This document shows positions 17,874 to 26,721 of a stretch of 64,000 nucleotides of DNA, in pieces. The translations under genes were made by a program, and so were the position numbers. Where the stretch lies: assembly GCF_014696435.1 (NCBI RefSeq), contig NZ_JACJQG010000003.1:1-64000 (forward strand), given 5' to 3'. Position 1 is the stretch's first letter; every line of letters begins with the position of its first letter. This DNA comes from Calothrix anomala FACHB-343. Lineage in GTDB: Bacteria; Cyanobacteriota; Cyanobacteriia; Cyanobacteriales; Nostocaceae. Below the pieces are notes generated by a model, which saw nothing but the letters and a program-made list of their open reading frames with translations, was not told the origin of the DNA and did not search any database.

Positions 17874-20111
17874 ATGCAAAAACAATCTGAAAGTTATCAG
17901 GATTTAGTAAACGCGCTTAAATCTGCATCTAAATTGCTAAATTTAGAGCGCAACTCACAACTAGTTCAAGATATCAATACTATTTCTCATTATCTGACTA
18001 ATCCTAACTTTCAGATTGCAGTATTTGGCCCTTTTAATCATGGTAAATCTACCTTATTAAATGCCATTTTAGGAAATCGCACTTTACCAATTGATTTAAT
18101 TCCCACTACAGGCGCGGCGATTACTGTTAAATATGGTAGCGATTTACGCACGCGAATTATGTTAAGAGATGGTACCGAAATTTATCGTAGCGGTACCGAA
18201 ATTTTACAGCAATATGCAATTCTGGATGGGAACAGACAGATGCGTCAAGATGTAGCATCTGTAGAAGTTTTTTGTCCCCATCCGTTTTTAGCCAGGGGTA
18301 TAGAATTATTAGATTTACCTGGTACAAACGATCGCGAAGCCCAAGATATTTTAGTACGCGATCGCCTATTATCCACAGATTTGGTAGTACAATTACTTGA
18401 TGCACGCAAGTTAATGACTTTAGGCGAACGGGAAAACCTGCGCGATTGGCTACTAGATAGGGGTATTAAAACGGTTATTTTCGTTGCTAATTTTATTAAC
18501 TTACTCGAACCCGAAGAACAACAGCAAGTACAAAATCGCCTGCTATTTGTTGCGGAAAGTTTTCGCGCTGAATTACCGCCAGGATTTAGTAATTTATATC
18601 GTGTAGATGCGTTACCTGCGTTAAGAGCGAGATTAAAAGGTGATGCTGCTGGTGCTACGAGTAGCGGGTTAGCAACCTTTGAAGCAGCTTTGCAAAATAT
18701 AGTCACTATTTTACAACAAAATCGGGGCGATGTGCGATTACCGAGAGTGCAGGCGATCGCTTCCCAAATTCAATTAAATTTACAAGCAAAAATTGACCCT
18801 CTACTCAAAGAAGTTAAGTCTTTTGATGAGAAAGAGAATGCAAAAATTGAAGTTAAACAAAAAGCCGCTAATTTAATTCAACAAGGCTTAAATAAGAGTT
18901 TTACTGAATTACGCAATTGGCTAGAATTAACCAATCTGCTGAAGAAATATCAAACTGAGGCTACAGTTGCAATTGCCGAAGATAAATTTAAAACTTGGCA
19001 AATCGGTACTTTAAAAAAAGACCTCAGCGAGTTACAACTAAATATTATGAAATGGCTGTATCAAGCTTACGAATTTTTTAAAGAAGAAAGGCCAGAAGAT
19101 TTATCTATTCCCTTACCTAGCGAACCACAAATTACATTACCGCCAAAACCAGGGAGTAATAACGATTTAACAGAACCTGCTGGTGCTGTTGCAGTTGGTG
19201 GTGGTATTGGTTGGTTATTAGGGGGGCCTGTAGGTGCGGCGGTAGTTGGGAGTATTTCTTATTTATTAAACAAAAATATTCAAGAAACTGACGATAAATC
19301 AGCACAGGAATCCTATCATCAGCAAGTTGCGAAAATTTGCATAGGTGTGACTGAAGATTATTTCACTGAATTGAGCAATCAAGGATTAGCTATTTTAGGA
19401 GAATTTGAGTATAAAGCTAAAAGGGTAACTCGTTTTTCTGGTAGTCCAGAACCGCTAGAAATTGCTCATAAAAGACAAGATTTACAGCAATTACAAATTA
19501 GTTTTAATCAATTAGTACAACAGTTAAGTAAGGCTAAAGTACCGACAAATTATCAACCTTATCGAGAAACACCTAAATATATACCATATACCCCACCAGT
19601 TGAAAAGGAACAAACAACTTATTCCCAAAAAGAAAAAGCGAATAATTCTACATCCTCAACATATAGATATTCCTATAAAACTGCTGAGACTAATCAAGCC
19701 AATTCAAATCAGCGCGTGAATACATCTCCTCCACCCAAAGCTTCAACTTCACCCAATCCCGCAGAAGTAGACACAAATTTTCGCAATTGGGAAATCGATC
19801 AGGAGATAGCAAGAATGAAAGCTGAAATGCGTTCTCCTGGTTATCAAGCTAACAAACAACAGCAGAAGACATCCCAAAGTAATAAAGCACCGCAGCAACC
19901 AAAAACTCAAGCCGAAAAAGATAAAATTACTCGCGCTTATAGTATTTTAGGTTTACAGCCTGGTGTATCCATTAATGAAGTGAAACAGGCTTATAAAAGC
20001 TTAGTAAAAAAATGGCATCCAGATTTATTTGTAAATCAGCCACAATTACAAAAACAAGCTCAAGAAAAAATGCGATTAATTAATGAAGCTTATACCATTT
20101 TATCGGATTAA
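17874..20111 (+). CDS. dynamin-like GTPase fused to a C-terminal DnaJ (J) domain
   Basis: 745 residues from the ATG at 17874; an in-frame ATG at 17742 would add 44 residues encoded by a hairpin repeat and is disfavoured. G1 is GPFNHGKST (about 52-60), followed by the dynamin-like PTTGAAITVKYG switch and G3 DLPGTND. A hydrophobic Gly-rich segment (AVGGGIGWLLGGPVGAAVVG, near 440) could be a membrane paddle. A Pro/Ser/Gln-rich linker leads to a J domain (about 685-745) with the HPD motif in KKWHPDLF, which would recruit and stimulate Hsp70. Tandem with BDLP1; heteromeric action is likely. Confidence 0.9.
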   Translation: MQKQSESYQDLVNALKSASKLLNLERNSQLVQDINTISHYLTNPNFQIAVFGPFNHGKSTLLNAILGNRTLPIDLIPTTGAAITVKYGSDLRTRIMLRDGTEIYRSGTEILQQYAILDGNRQMRQDVASVEVFCPHPFLARGIELLDLPGTNDREAQDILVRDRLLSTDLVVQLLDARKLMTLGERENLRDWLLDRGIKTVIFVANFINLLEPEEQQQVQNRLLFVAESFRAELPPGFSNLYRVDALPALRARLKGDAAGATSSGLATFEAALQNIVTILQQNRGDVRLPRVQAIASQIQLNLQAKIDPLLKEVKSFDEKENAKIEVKQKAANLIQQGLNKSFTELRNWLELTNLLKKYQTEATVAIAEDKFKTWQIGTLKKDLSELQLNIMKWLYQAYEFFKEERPEDLSIPLPSEPQITLPPKPGSNNDLTEPAGAVAVGGGIGWLLGGPVGAAVVGSISYLLNKNIQETDDKSAQESYHQQVAKICIGVTEDYFTELSNQGLAILGEFEYKAKRVTRFSGSPEPLEIAHKRQDLQQLQISFNQLVQQLSKAKVPTNYQPYRETPKYIPYTPPVEKEQTTYSQKEKANNSTSSTYRYSYKTAETNQANSNQRVNTSPPPKASTSPNPAEVDTNFRNWEIDQEIARMKAEMRSPGYQANKQQQKTSQSNKAPQQPKTQAEKDKITRAYSILGLQPGVSINEVKQAYKSLVKKWHPDLFVNQPQLQKQAQEKMRLINEAYTILSD

Positions 20112-20271
20112 TCTCAATCCTGAGAATACAGGAGTAAACTGAGGAAGATACAATTACAGCAATTTCAGATAAGTTGTAAAAGGAAAATTATATAACGAAC
20201 CGCGAAGTGCGCTAAGTACGCGAAGAAAGATAAGAAAGAGGATTTTCACAAATAATGTAAGGTTGCTGTAT

Positions 20272-20856
20272 TTACCAAACTTTACTCATATTCAAAATAA
20301 ACCCAGGTAACACCGGATCTCCACTGACTGTATCAGGATTATCTAAACATTCTGTAGATAAACCAGGACGATAAATATAAACTTGACGATTTTGACGATC
20401 GATTAACCAGCCTAATTGTATTCCTGGTTCGCGCATATATTCTGCCATTTTATCCTTGAGAGGTTGGAGATTATCGCTAGGCGATCGCAATTCAATCACA
20501 AAATCTGGACAAATAGGTGCAAATCTTTGTTGTTGTTCAGAAGACAAACTATTCCAGCGTTCTAATTTCATCCAAGAAACATCAGGGGATCTATCTGCAC
20601 CATTTGATAGCTTAAATCCTGTACTGGAGTCAAAACAAATACCTGTACCATCTTTTTCTGCCCAAACTCCTACCTGTAAGGCAATATTGAAGTTACGATT
20701 GCCAGACTCTGAACCCGTGGGTGGCATAATTGATATCTCTCCTAATGTATTACGCTCAATACGTAAGTCACGATTTACCTGACAAAACTCAAAGAATTGT
20801 TCGTCTGTCATTTGCATTGATGGTGGAAGTTGCAACACCAAGGGAGATGAGAACAT
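20272..20856 (-). CDS. Uma2-family putative nuclease, second copy
   Basis: 194 residues from the ATG at 20856; a GTG twelve codons earlier (20892) is possible. PD-(D/E)XK-like residues are the Asp of DRSPDVSWMKLERW and the Glu of DFVIELRSPSDNL with Lys in LKDKMAEYM; the typical IQLGWLIDRQNRQVYIYRPG strand follows. Only the nuclease fold is shared with the copy at 9010; the sequences differ widely. It lies downstream of the peroxiredoxin gene but behind a terminator, so it is probably transcribed separately. Confidence 0.85.
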   Translation of the reverse strand: MFSSPLVLQLPPSMQMTDEQFFEFCQVNRDLRIERNTLGEISIMPPTGSESGNRNFNIALQVGVWAEKDGTGICFDSSTGFKLSNGADRSPDVSWMKLERWNSLSSEQQQRFAPICPDFVIELRSPSDNLQPLKDKMAEYMREPGIQLGWLIDRQNRQVYIYRPGLSTECLDNPDTVSGDPVLPGFILNMSKVW

Positions 20857-20904
20857 AATGCTTACCAGACTAACTTTTATCTTTATTTTCACGCATAAAT
20901 ATAA

Positions 20905-20930
20905 AGGCGCAAAGTTTTACCTTCGCGCCT
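20905..20930 (-). terminator. terminator after the peroxiredoxin gene
   Basis: On the minus strand AGGCGCGAAG pairs with CTTTGCGCCT (10 bp with one G-U pair) around a 6-nt loop, followed by TTATATTTAT. It lies 33 bases after the peroxiredoxin stop, just before the Uma2 gene. Confidence 0.65.
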
Positions 20931-20962
20931 GAAAAACAGACAATAGGAAATGATTTTCAGAC

Positions 20963-21601
20963 TTACTTGTTAGGCTGGGGTGTCATCCGCAAGTAAGGTT
21001 TGATTACCTCGTAACCTTTGGGGAATTTCTCCTTCAACACTTCTGGATCTTTCAAAGAGGGGACAATTACTACATCATCTCCATCTTTCCAGTCAGCTGG
21101 TGTAGCTACGCTGTAATTATCTGTTAGTTGCAGAGAATCAATGACTCGCAACAGTTCATCAAAATTGCGTCCTGTGCTGGGGGGATATGTGAAACTCAGA
21201 CGTAGCTTTTTGTTAGGATCGATGACAAAAACCGATCGCACTGTCACAGATGCATTAGCATTGGGATGAATCATATCGTACAGGTCAGAAACCTTACGAT
21301 CTGCATCTGCCAAAATTGGGTAGTTGAGAGTTGTACTCTGGGTTTCTTCAATATCACCCACCCATCCGTTGTGAGATTCTACATCATCAACGCTGAGAGC
21401 GATCGCTTTGACATTGCGCTTGTCAAATTCTGGTTTTAGTTTAGCAACCGTCCCTAATTCGGTGGTGCAAACAGGTGTAAAATCGGCAGGGTGAGAAAAC
21501 AGCACTACCCAGCTGTCACCTGCCCATTCGTAAAAATCTATATCGCCATGTGTAGAGGCTTGAGTAAAGTTGGGTACTGTATCACCTAGACGCAGAGTCA
21601 T
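20963..21601 (-). CDS. 1-Cys peroxiredoxin (Prx6 type)
   Basis: 212 residues from the ATG at 21601, which has AAGGAAG about 7 bases upstream; a further ATG at 21628 lacks one. The peroxidatic Cys is in HPADFTPVCTTELG, and the long C-terminal dimerisation domain (YPPSTGRNFDELLRVIDSLQ, then DWKDGDDVVIVPS) is that of the Prx6 subgroup, with no resolving Cys. Reduces hydrogen peroxide and organic peroxides in the cytosol; glutathione or thioredoxin may reduce it. Confidence 0.95.
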   Translation of the reverse strand: MTLRLGDTVPNFTQASTHGDIDFYEWAGDSWVVLFSHPADFTPVCTTELGTVAKLKPEFDKRNVKAIALSVDDVESHNGWVGDIEETQSTTLNYPILADADRKVSDLYDMIHPNANASVTVRSVFVIDPNKKLRLSFTYPPSTGRNFDELLRVIDSLQLTDNYSVATPADWKDGDDVVIVPSLKDPEVLKEKFPKGYEVIKPYLRMTPQPNK

Positions 21602-21812
21602 GAGAGCTTCCTTGTAGTTAGAAGGCATTAAGTATTCTACTACGCAAACGTGACATAAAACCCCGGTTTTCCCATCGGGTTAAGAGACGCGAAAGAAAAT
21701 TTGATATTACGTAATTTCCCTTAAAAAAGCTCAATGAAAAGGCAGAGGGCAGACGGCAGAAGGCAGAAGGTATGCTTATAAAAAGGGATTAGAGGGTAAG
21801 TCAGAGAGATTT

Positions 21813-23030
21813 TTATATGAGGGGTGAGTTGAAAGATTTATTTCTTCCTTGTCTCCCTAAGATTTCCTGGTATGCGGCGATAGTTTGGCGAGCGATCGCA
21901 TCCCAACTATAATTTTGTAGTGCATATTGTTTGGCGTTTATTCCCCGACGTTGGCGTTCTTGGGGATTTTCTAAAGCCGTTTGCAATAAATTTACCAGTA
22001 CTTCGACATCTAATCCACCTACCCAGCCTGACTGACTTTCCTGTATTTGGTGACAAATATGCACTTGGTCGGAAATTACCACAGGAATTCCTGCTACCAT
22101 CGCCTCAGCCACAGCAATACCAAAATTTTCATAGTAGGAAGGCAAGACGAACACATCAGCAGCTTGCATTAAACTAGCTTTTAGCTCGCCAGTGACAAAG
22201 CCTGTAATTGTACAGTGCGATCGCAGTGATGAATTGTGAATTTTTGTAATGATACTTTGTTCATAATCGGGATCTTGGGGATTTGTTCCAGCCAAGACAA
22301 AATGAAAATTAAAACCAATCGCTAATAGTTTTTCTAAAGCGGGAATTAACAAATTCAACCCTTTTTTTGGGTCAATCCGCGACATAAATAATATTACAGG
22401 TACATCACTCAGAATCCCTAATTGATGGCGGACTAAATTCTTTTGTTGTTCGTTGGTAAATTTAGGCGGAATCACACCCAAAGGAATTACTAAATCTTGC
22501 GTATTTACCCCAAATTTTGAGGATGTTTTCGCTTCGCGATCGCTAGTAAAATGAATTGCAGATGCACCAACCAAATTTTGCTTTTCAATAATAGCTGCAT
22601 ATAACTGTTTTAATAATTTCTTTTTCCGTAAATCAGCCGGATCGAGAGTTCCCAAAGGTCGCAAAATATAAGGTAAACTTTGCTGACGACAGATAGTAGC
22701 CGCCATACTACTCACAGGAGAGAATAAAGCATGAATATGCGCCAAATCAAACTCACCAGCATGACATTTTAACCAAGCAAGTAAATCTAGAGAAAACTTA
22801 TAACGACGAAACGGCGCACAACGAAAATAAATTATTTCATACCCATCTTGTTTAACAGGAGAATTTAACGGAACATCCAGAGGTTTTTGTCCATTATCAC
22901 CATTACTATCAGTAGTAATTAACGTAACCTCTACACCTTCCCTTACCAAAGCCGGAGCCAATCCTAACACCATTTGACTAGGCCCCCCATAAACAAGAGA
23001 AACAGAAGGAACAACCTGTAATATTTTCAT
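21813..23030 (-). CDS. family 4 glycosyltransferase
   Basis: 405 residues from the ATG at 23030 (another ATG lies four codons upstream with GGAGGG right beside it; the true start is open). GT-B fold: N-terminal MKILQVVPSVSLVYGGPSQMVLGLAPAL with the acceptor-domain glycine loop, donor-site LFMSRIDPKKGLNLLIPAL, and the EX7E motif in NFGIAVAEAMVAGIPVVIS. Retaining enzyme that uses a nucleotide sugar to extend a surface polysaccharide or glycolipid. It is the last gene of a minus-strand glycosyltransferase run starting near 28395. Confidence 0.9.
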   Translation of the reverse strand: MKILQVVPSVSLVYGGPSQMVLGLAPALVREGVEVTLITTDSNGDNGQKPLDVPLNSPVKQDGYEIIYFRCAPFRRYKFSLDLLAWLKCHAGEFDLAHIHALFSPVSSMAATICRQQSLPYILRPLGTLDPADLRKKKLLKQLYAAIIEKQNLVGASAIHFTSDREAKTSSKFGVNTQDLVIPLGVIPPKFTNEQQKNLVRHQLGILSDVPVILFMSRIDPKKGLNLLIPALEKLLAIGFNFHFVLAGTNPQDPDYEQSIITKIHNSSLRSHCTITGFVTGELKASLMQAADVFVLPSYYENFGIAVAEAMVAGIPVVISDQVHICHQIQESQSGWVGGLDVEVLVNLLQTALENPQERQRRGINAKQYALQNYSWDAIARQTIAAYQEILGRQGRNKSFNSPLI

Positions 23031-23107
23031 AAATTCATCCATCCCTCCAACATAACCTCTTCTCTGCGCCCCTTTGCGTAAACCTCCGCGCCCCTTTGCG
23101 TTTAAAA

Positions 23108-24286
23108 TTAAAATTTACTATTAACAACTTCCTGATAAAAATCTAACTGCTGTCGCGCCAAAGCCTGATTCGTATATTTATCCATCACCTTTTGATACCC
23201 CATACACCCCAACCTCATAGCAAATTCAGGGTTATCAATTAATTGCGTTAAGCAACTCCCTAAAGCCTGAACATCTCCTTCCGGGAATACCAAACCAGCA
23301 TCACTAATTACATGAGGAATCTCACCAGAATTAGAACCAATCACCGGAACTTTGCAAGCCATCGCCTCAATAATTACATGACCAAATTGTTCCTTCCAGC
23401 CAATAGCAGTTAAAGTTTTAAATTTATATGTAGTTTCTGATGGCAAGACTAAAGTACTCATCAAATTAATATATTCAGGTACTGCATTATGGGGAACGCT
23501 TTCAATAATAATTACTCGTTCTTGAATTTGATTCTCTGCTGCTATCTTCAGTAATTCCGTCTGTAAGTCTCCCCTTCCCAATAAAAGTAGCTTCCAAGAT
23601 TTATCTTTGATACTAATCAATGCTTGTAAAAGTGTTAATAAACCCTTCTCTGGCACAAATCTACCCACAAATCCGACCACAAAATCACTAGATAAAATAC
23701 CTAATTGATCAGCTAACTCTGGTTGCGTTTGAGGAGTAAATAATTGCTCATCTACACCTAACTGCGGCATAACCTTTATCGGTCTTTTATAGCCTTTTTG
23801 TCTGAATATTTCTGCCCCATCTTGATTACCACAAATAATCCCGTGGCTGTGACTTAGGTTATATTTTTCTAATAAAGCAACTGGTAATTTTAGTTTATAG
23901 GGTAAATTCCACCAAGTAAAAAAAATATTTTTGGCATTTAAACCCAAAAGTAAATTTAGTGCGATCGCTTGAGTATAAGCCAGTCCTCTAGAACCTTGTT
24001 CTACCTGAATTATATCAGGGCGAAACTGTTGTAATAAAGCGATTAAATCTGTGCCAAATGTGAGTAATCCTTGCTGATTTTGACTAAAATTAGCAATAGG
24101 TACAATTTTAAATGCACCTTCATCGCGGTATTCTGTGGCGATAATTTTATTTTGTACGCCACCAGGTCGCCATCTTTTAGGAACAACAACCGTAACCTCA
24201 ATTCCCGATTCTAGTTGAGATAAAGCGCGTAATTTTTGGCAATTTAAGTCTACAATATAAGTATGGCTAGCAACTAAAATTTTCAT
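23108..24286 (-). CDS. family 4 glycosyltransferase
   Basis: 392 residues from the ATG at 24286, where MKILVASHTY begins the GT-B fold; the frame extends upstream to 24334 without sequence of GT character. Donor-site GFVGRFVPEKGLLTLLQAL and the EX7E segment EQFGHVIIEAMACKVPVIGS are clear. Acts in the same polysaccharide pathway as its neighbours by position. A CTCTGCGCCCC-type repeat lies in the 77-base gap to the next gene. Confidence 0.9.
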   Translation of the reverse strand: MKILVASHTYIVDLNCQKLRALSQLESGIEVTVVVPKRWRPGGVQNKIIATEYRDEGAFKIVPIANFSQNQQGLLTFGTDLIALLQQFRPDIIQVEQGSRGLAYTQAIALNLLLGLNAKNIFFTWWNLPYKLKLPVALLEKYNLSHSHGIICGNQDGAEIFRQKGYKRPIKVMPQLGVDEQLFTPQTQPELADQLGILSSDFVVGFVGRFVPEKGLLTLLQALISIKDKSWKLLLLGRGDLQTELLKIAAENQIQERVIIIESVPHNAVPEYINLMSTLVLPSETTYKFKTLTAIGWKEQFGHVIIEAMACKVPVIGSNSGEIPHVISDAGLVFPEGDVQALGSCLTQLIDNPEFAMRLGCMGYQKVMDKYTNQALARQQLDFYQEVVNSKF

Positions 24287-24363
24287 AGCTAATATCATTA
24301 ATATAGGAAAATTGATCAGGCAGGTAATTCCCACCCTAAAAACAAGGTTTATATATTTGCAAA

Positions 24364-25350
24364 CTAATTAAAATTTTGTTGGTCAAGACGACTATAGATT
24401 TGTCCATCATTCCAAATTGATTGAATGACAGTCCATAAAGCTTTGAGAAAACCCAAAATATAGAAACAGCCACGAGTCAAGATTTTGATAGGAGAACCGC
24501 TTTTATGACAAGGAGGTCGTCCCAGTACGTGACAATCAAATAAACGGGCGTAAAGGCGTAAAGCTTGGCTAACCGTCAGATTTTTCAGACCGAGTAAAAA
24601 ATGATTGTGGTAAAAGGTGAGTTGATATTCGAGCGATCGCATACTAATATCATGACAACCCCCAGTCTCTTCACCCAAATGCACTAAATTAGCCTCTGGG
24701 TCGTACCAAATCTTATATCCTGTCTGTCGCACCCGCAAACAAAAATCTGATTCTTCGCGTACAGCACTACCGCGAAACCTTTCGTCAAATCTCAGCCCAT
24801 ATTTAGTAAAAATTTCCCGACGAAAAGACATATTACAACCCCTAGCTGTTAACACTTGCTGAGGTTTAATAGTGTGAACTAAATCTATGTGATACCAAGC
24901 AACTCCCGGTTCCATGGCTTCCGGAGGAAGATATTCAATTTCCAACTCTCCTCCAGAATCGCCTAATTTCATTCTGTCAAATACTCGTCCCGCAACAGCC
25001 CCTACTTCTGGTTTTTGCAAATAATTTTTCACATGGGCTGATAAAAACTCTGGCTTTAATTGAACATCATCATCAATAAATAAAATTATGTCACCCTGTG
25101 AGCGACGGATACCATAATTACGCGCCCCTGGTAAACTCGCCCAATCTAAACGGAACCATTTTATTTTACCTGCTGTTGTCATTTCTTCTAGGTAACTTTG
25201 AATTTCTGGTTGATGTTTTGGCGTTTGGTCTACTACTAGAACTTCAAAATTCGGATAATCTTGTTTAAGGATATCTACTACAGTATCTCTTAATGCTTCT
25301 TCACGATAATAAGTAGGAATAACTACAGAAATTAAAGGTAAATCACTCAT
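24364..25350 (-). CDS. family 2 glycosyltransferase
   Basis: 328 residues. GT-A fold: N-terminal ISVVIPTYYREEALRDTV, the DxD-like metal site FIDDDVQLKPEF, and the acceptor/catalytic segment VREESDFCLRVRQTGY (ED). An inverting enzyme. There is no strong membrane segment apart from a hydrophobic stretch near the C-terminus (FYILGFLKALWTVIQSIW). It lies in the glycosyltransferase run, 21 bases downstream of the next upstream gene's stop. Confidence 0.9.
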   Translation of the reverse strand: MSDLPLISVVIPTYYREEALRDTVVDILKQDYPNFEVLVVDQTPKHQPEIQSYLEEMTTAGKIKWFRLDWASLPGARNYGIRRSQGDIILFIDDDVQLKPEFLSAHVKNYLQKPEVGAVAGRVFDRMKLGDSGGELEIEYLPPEAMEPGVAWYHIDLVHTIKPQQVLTARGCNMSFRREIFTKYGLRFDERFRGSAVREESDFCLRVRQTGYKIWYDPEANLVHLGEETGGCHDISMRSLEYQLTFYHNHFLLGLKNLTVSQALRLYARLFDCHVLGRPPCHKSGSPIKILTRGCFYILGFLKALWTVIQSIWNDGQIYSRLDQQNFN

Positions 25351-25371
25351 GATTTTTTATAGCTAAATAGA

Positions 25372-26532
25372 TCAAATTAATTTAGATGCTGTTGCATAAA
25401 GGTTATCAAAAAAGTCATTGTATTTTACGGCATTATGAAAATTTTTGGCTTGAGTGAGCGCACCTAAACTGAGATATTCATAATGCGATCGTTTATCATT
25501 TCTGTCAAAAAATTGGAGGATTTTTTGCAGTGCTGCTTCTGCTAAATAATCATAGGTGCTATTTACAATTTCCCAATATTCATCAGTTTTGGTTTTTTCT
25601 CCATGCATCCAATTAAGCCAATGACGTATTTCATTAATAGGTAATTCTAAGTGATAGCCATTTTCACCAGGATGTACAAATTCTGGTAAAGCACATATAT
25701 TAGTAGTAATAGCCGGCGTAGCTACTGAAAAACCTTCAATTACGCTATAGCCATAAGTGTCATGTAATGTAGCTAAAATTTGAAAATGGCTTTGTGATAA
25801 TAAATTTAAAACTTGTTCGTTAGGAATATTTTGATATAAACTGACATTTTGTAAATCTAATAACTTTAAGTCATCTGCATATTTAGATGAATCGGGATAA
25901 TCAGTAGGTACTCCTGCACCATGTTTTAAGCCAGAAACTATATGTATATGAATAGGTAATCCTAATATTTCTGCTTTTTTGGCTAGTCTTAAAGCAACAA
26001 TTCCACCTTTACGTGCTAAATGGTTACCCACAAATATTAGTTGTAATTTATCATTTGGATTGTATGTTTTATGCTGATTAGTTCTAACTGCAAAATTTGG
26101 CGAAATAACAACTAATTTTTCCTGTAGTTTATGAGCAATAGACCAATCTTGCGTTCTGTTGATAAATCTCAGTTTGGCATAATCGGATATAGCTATTAAG
26201 TACTGACAATTTTCTAAAGCTAACCGCTCGTTCAAGATATTATAAATTTTTTCTGCAAACTTATTTTTAGGATTTCTATATAAAAATCTATGGTCTTCAA
26301 AAGTGACGAACCAAGGTTTATTGGTATATTGTATGCTATTAAAAGCATGAATAACCTGATACTTTTTATTAAAAGCTTGCCAAGAATTTAAACTGTTAAA
26401 AGGATGCCAAAACCTTTCTAAGGGATACCTGCCTGAAGGAAATGGTTTAGAGCTAATTAATGTATGTCTAGAGTTTCGAGGTAGGTTAGGAATACTAAGA
26501 TGTTTTTCTCCGGCTATGAGTATTGTTATCAT
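25372..26532 (-). CDS. glycosyltransferase, family 4-like
   Basis: 386 residues. A divergent GT-B protein: donor-half LIFVGNHLARKGGIVALRLAKKA matches the GT4 VGR-x-KG motif, and YGYSVIEGFSVATPAITTNICALPEFV corresponds to the EX7E region. The first half is not recognisable. The gene is more AT-rich than its neighbours, which may reflect horizontal transfer of a polysaccharide locus. Probably adds one sugar in the same pathway. Confidence 0.8.
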   Translation of the reverse strand: MITILIAGEKHLSIPNLPRNSRHTLISSKPFPSGRYPLERFWHPFNSLNSWQAFNKKYQVIHAFNSIQYTNKPWFVTFEDHRFLYRNPKNKFAEKIYNILNERLALENCQYLIAISDYAKLRFINRTQDWSIAHKLQEKLVVISPNFAVRTNQHKTYNPNDKLQLIFVGNHLARKGGIVALRLAKKAEILGLPIHIHIVSGLKHGAGVPTDYPDSSKYADDLKLLDLQNVSLYQNIPNEQVLNLLSQSHFQILATLHDTYGYSVIEGFSVATPAITTNICALPEFVHPGENGYHLELPINEIRHWLNWMHGEKTKTDEYWEIVNSTYDYLAEAALQKILQFFDRNDKRSHYEYLSLGALTQAKNFHNAVKYNDFFDNLYATASKLI

Positions 26533-26721
26533 TTGAATATTGTTAATTAAATTAAATATTTTTTATTGTATGTAAAAAAATGATTTTTAATACCGCTCGT
26601 GCAAATTATGAACATAATTAGATTAAGCTAAATCTTGAATCTAGCCTAGTCTACAAATAAGTATCTGCCCTCCGAGAGTTTACGGTACTATTTTATTGAT
26701 GATTTATTTGTAGATAATTTC

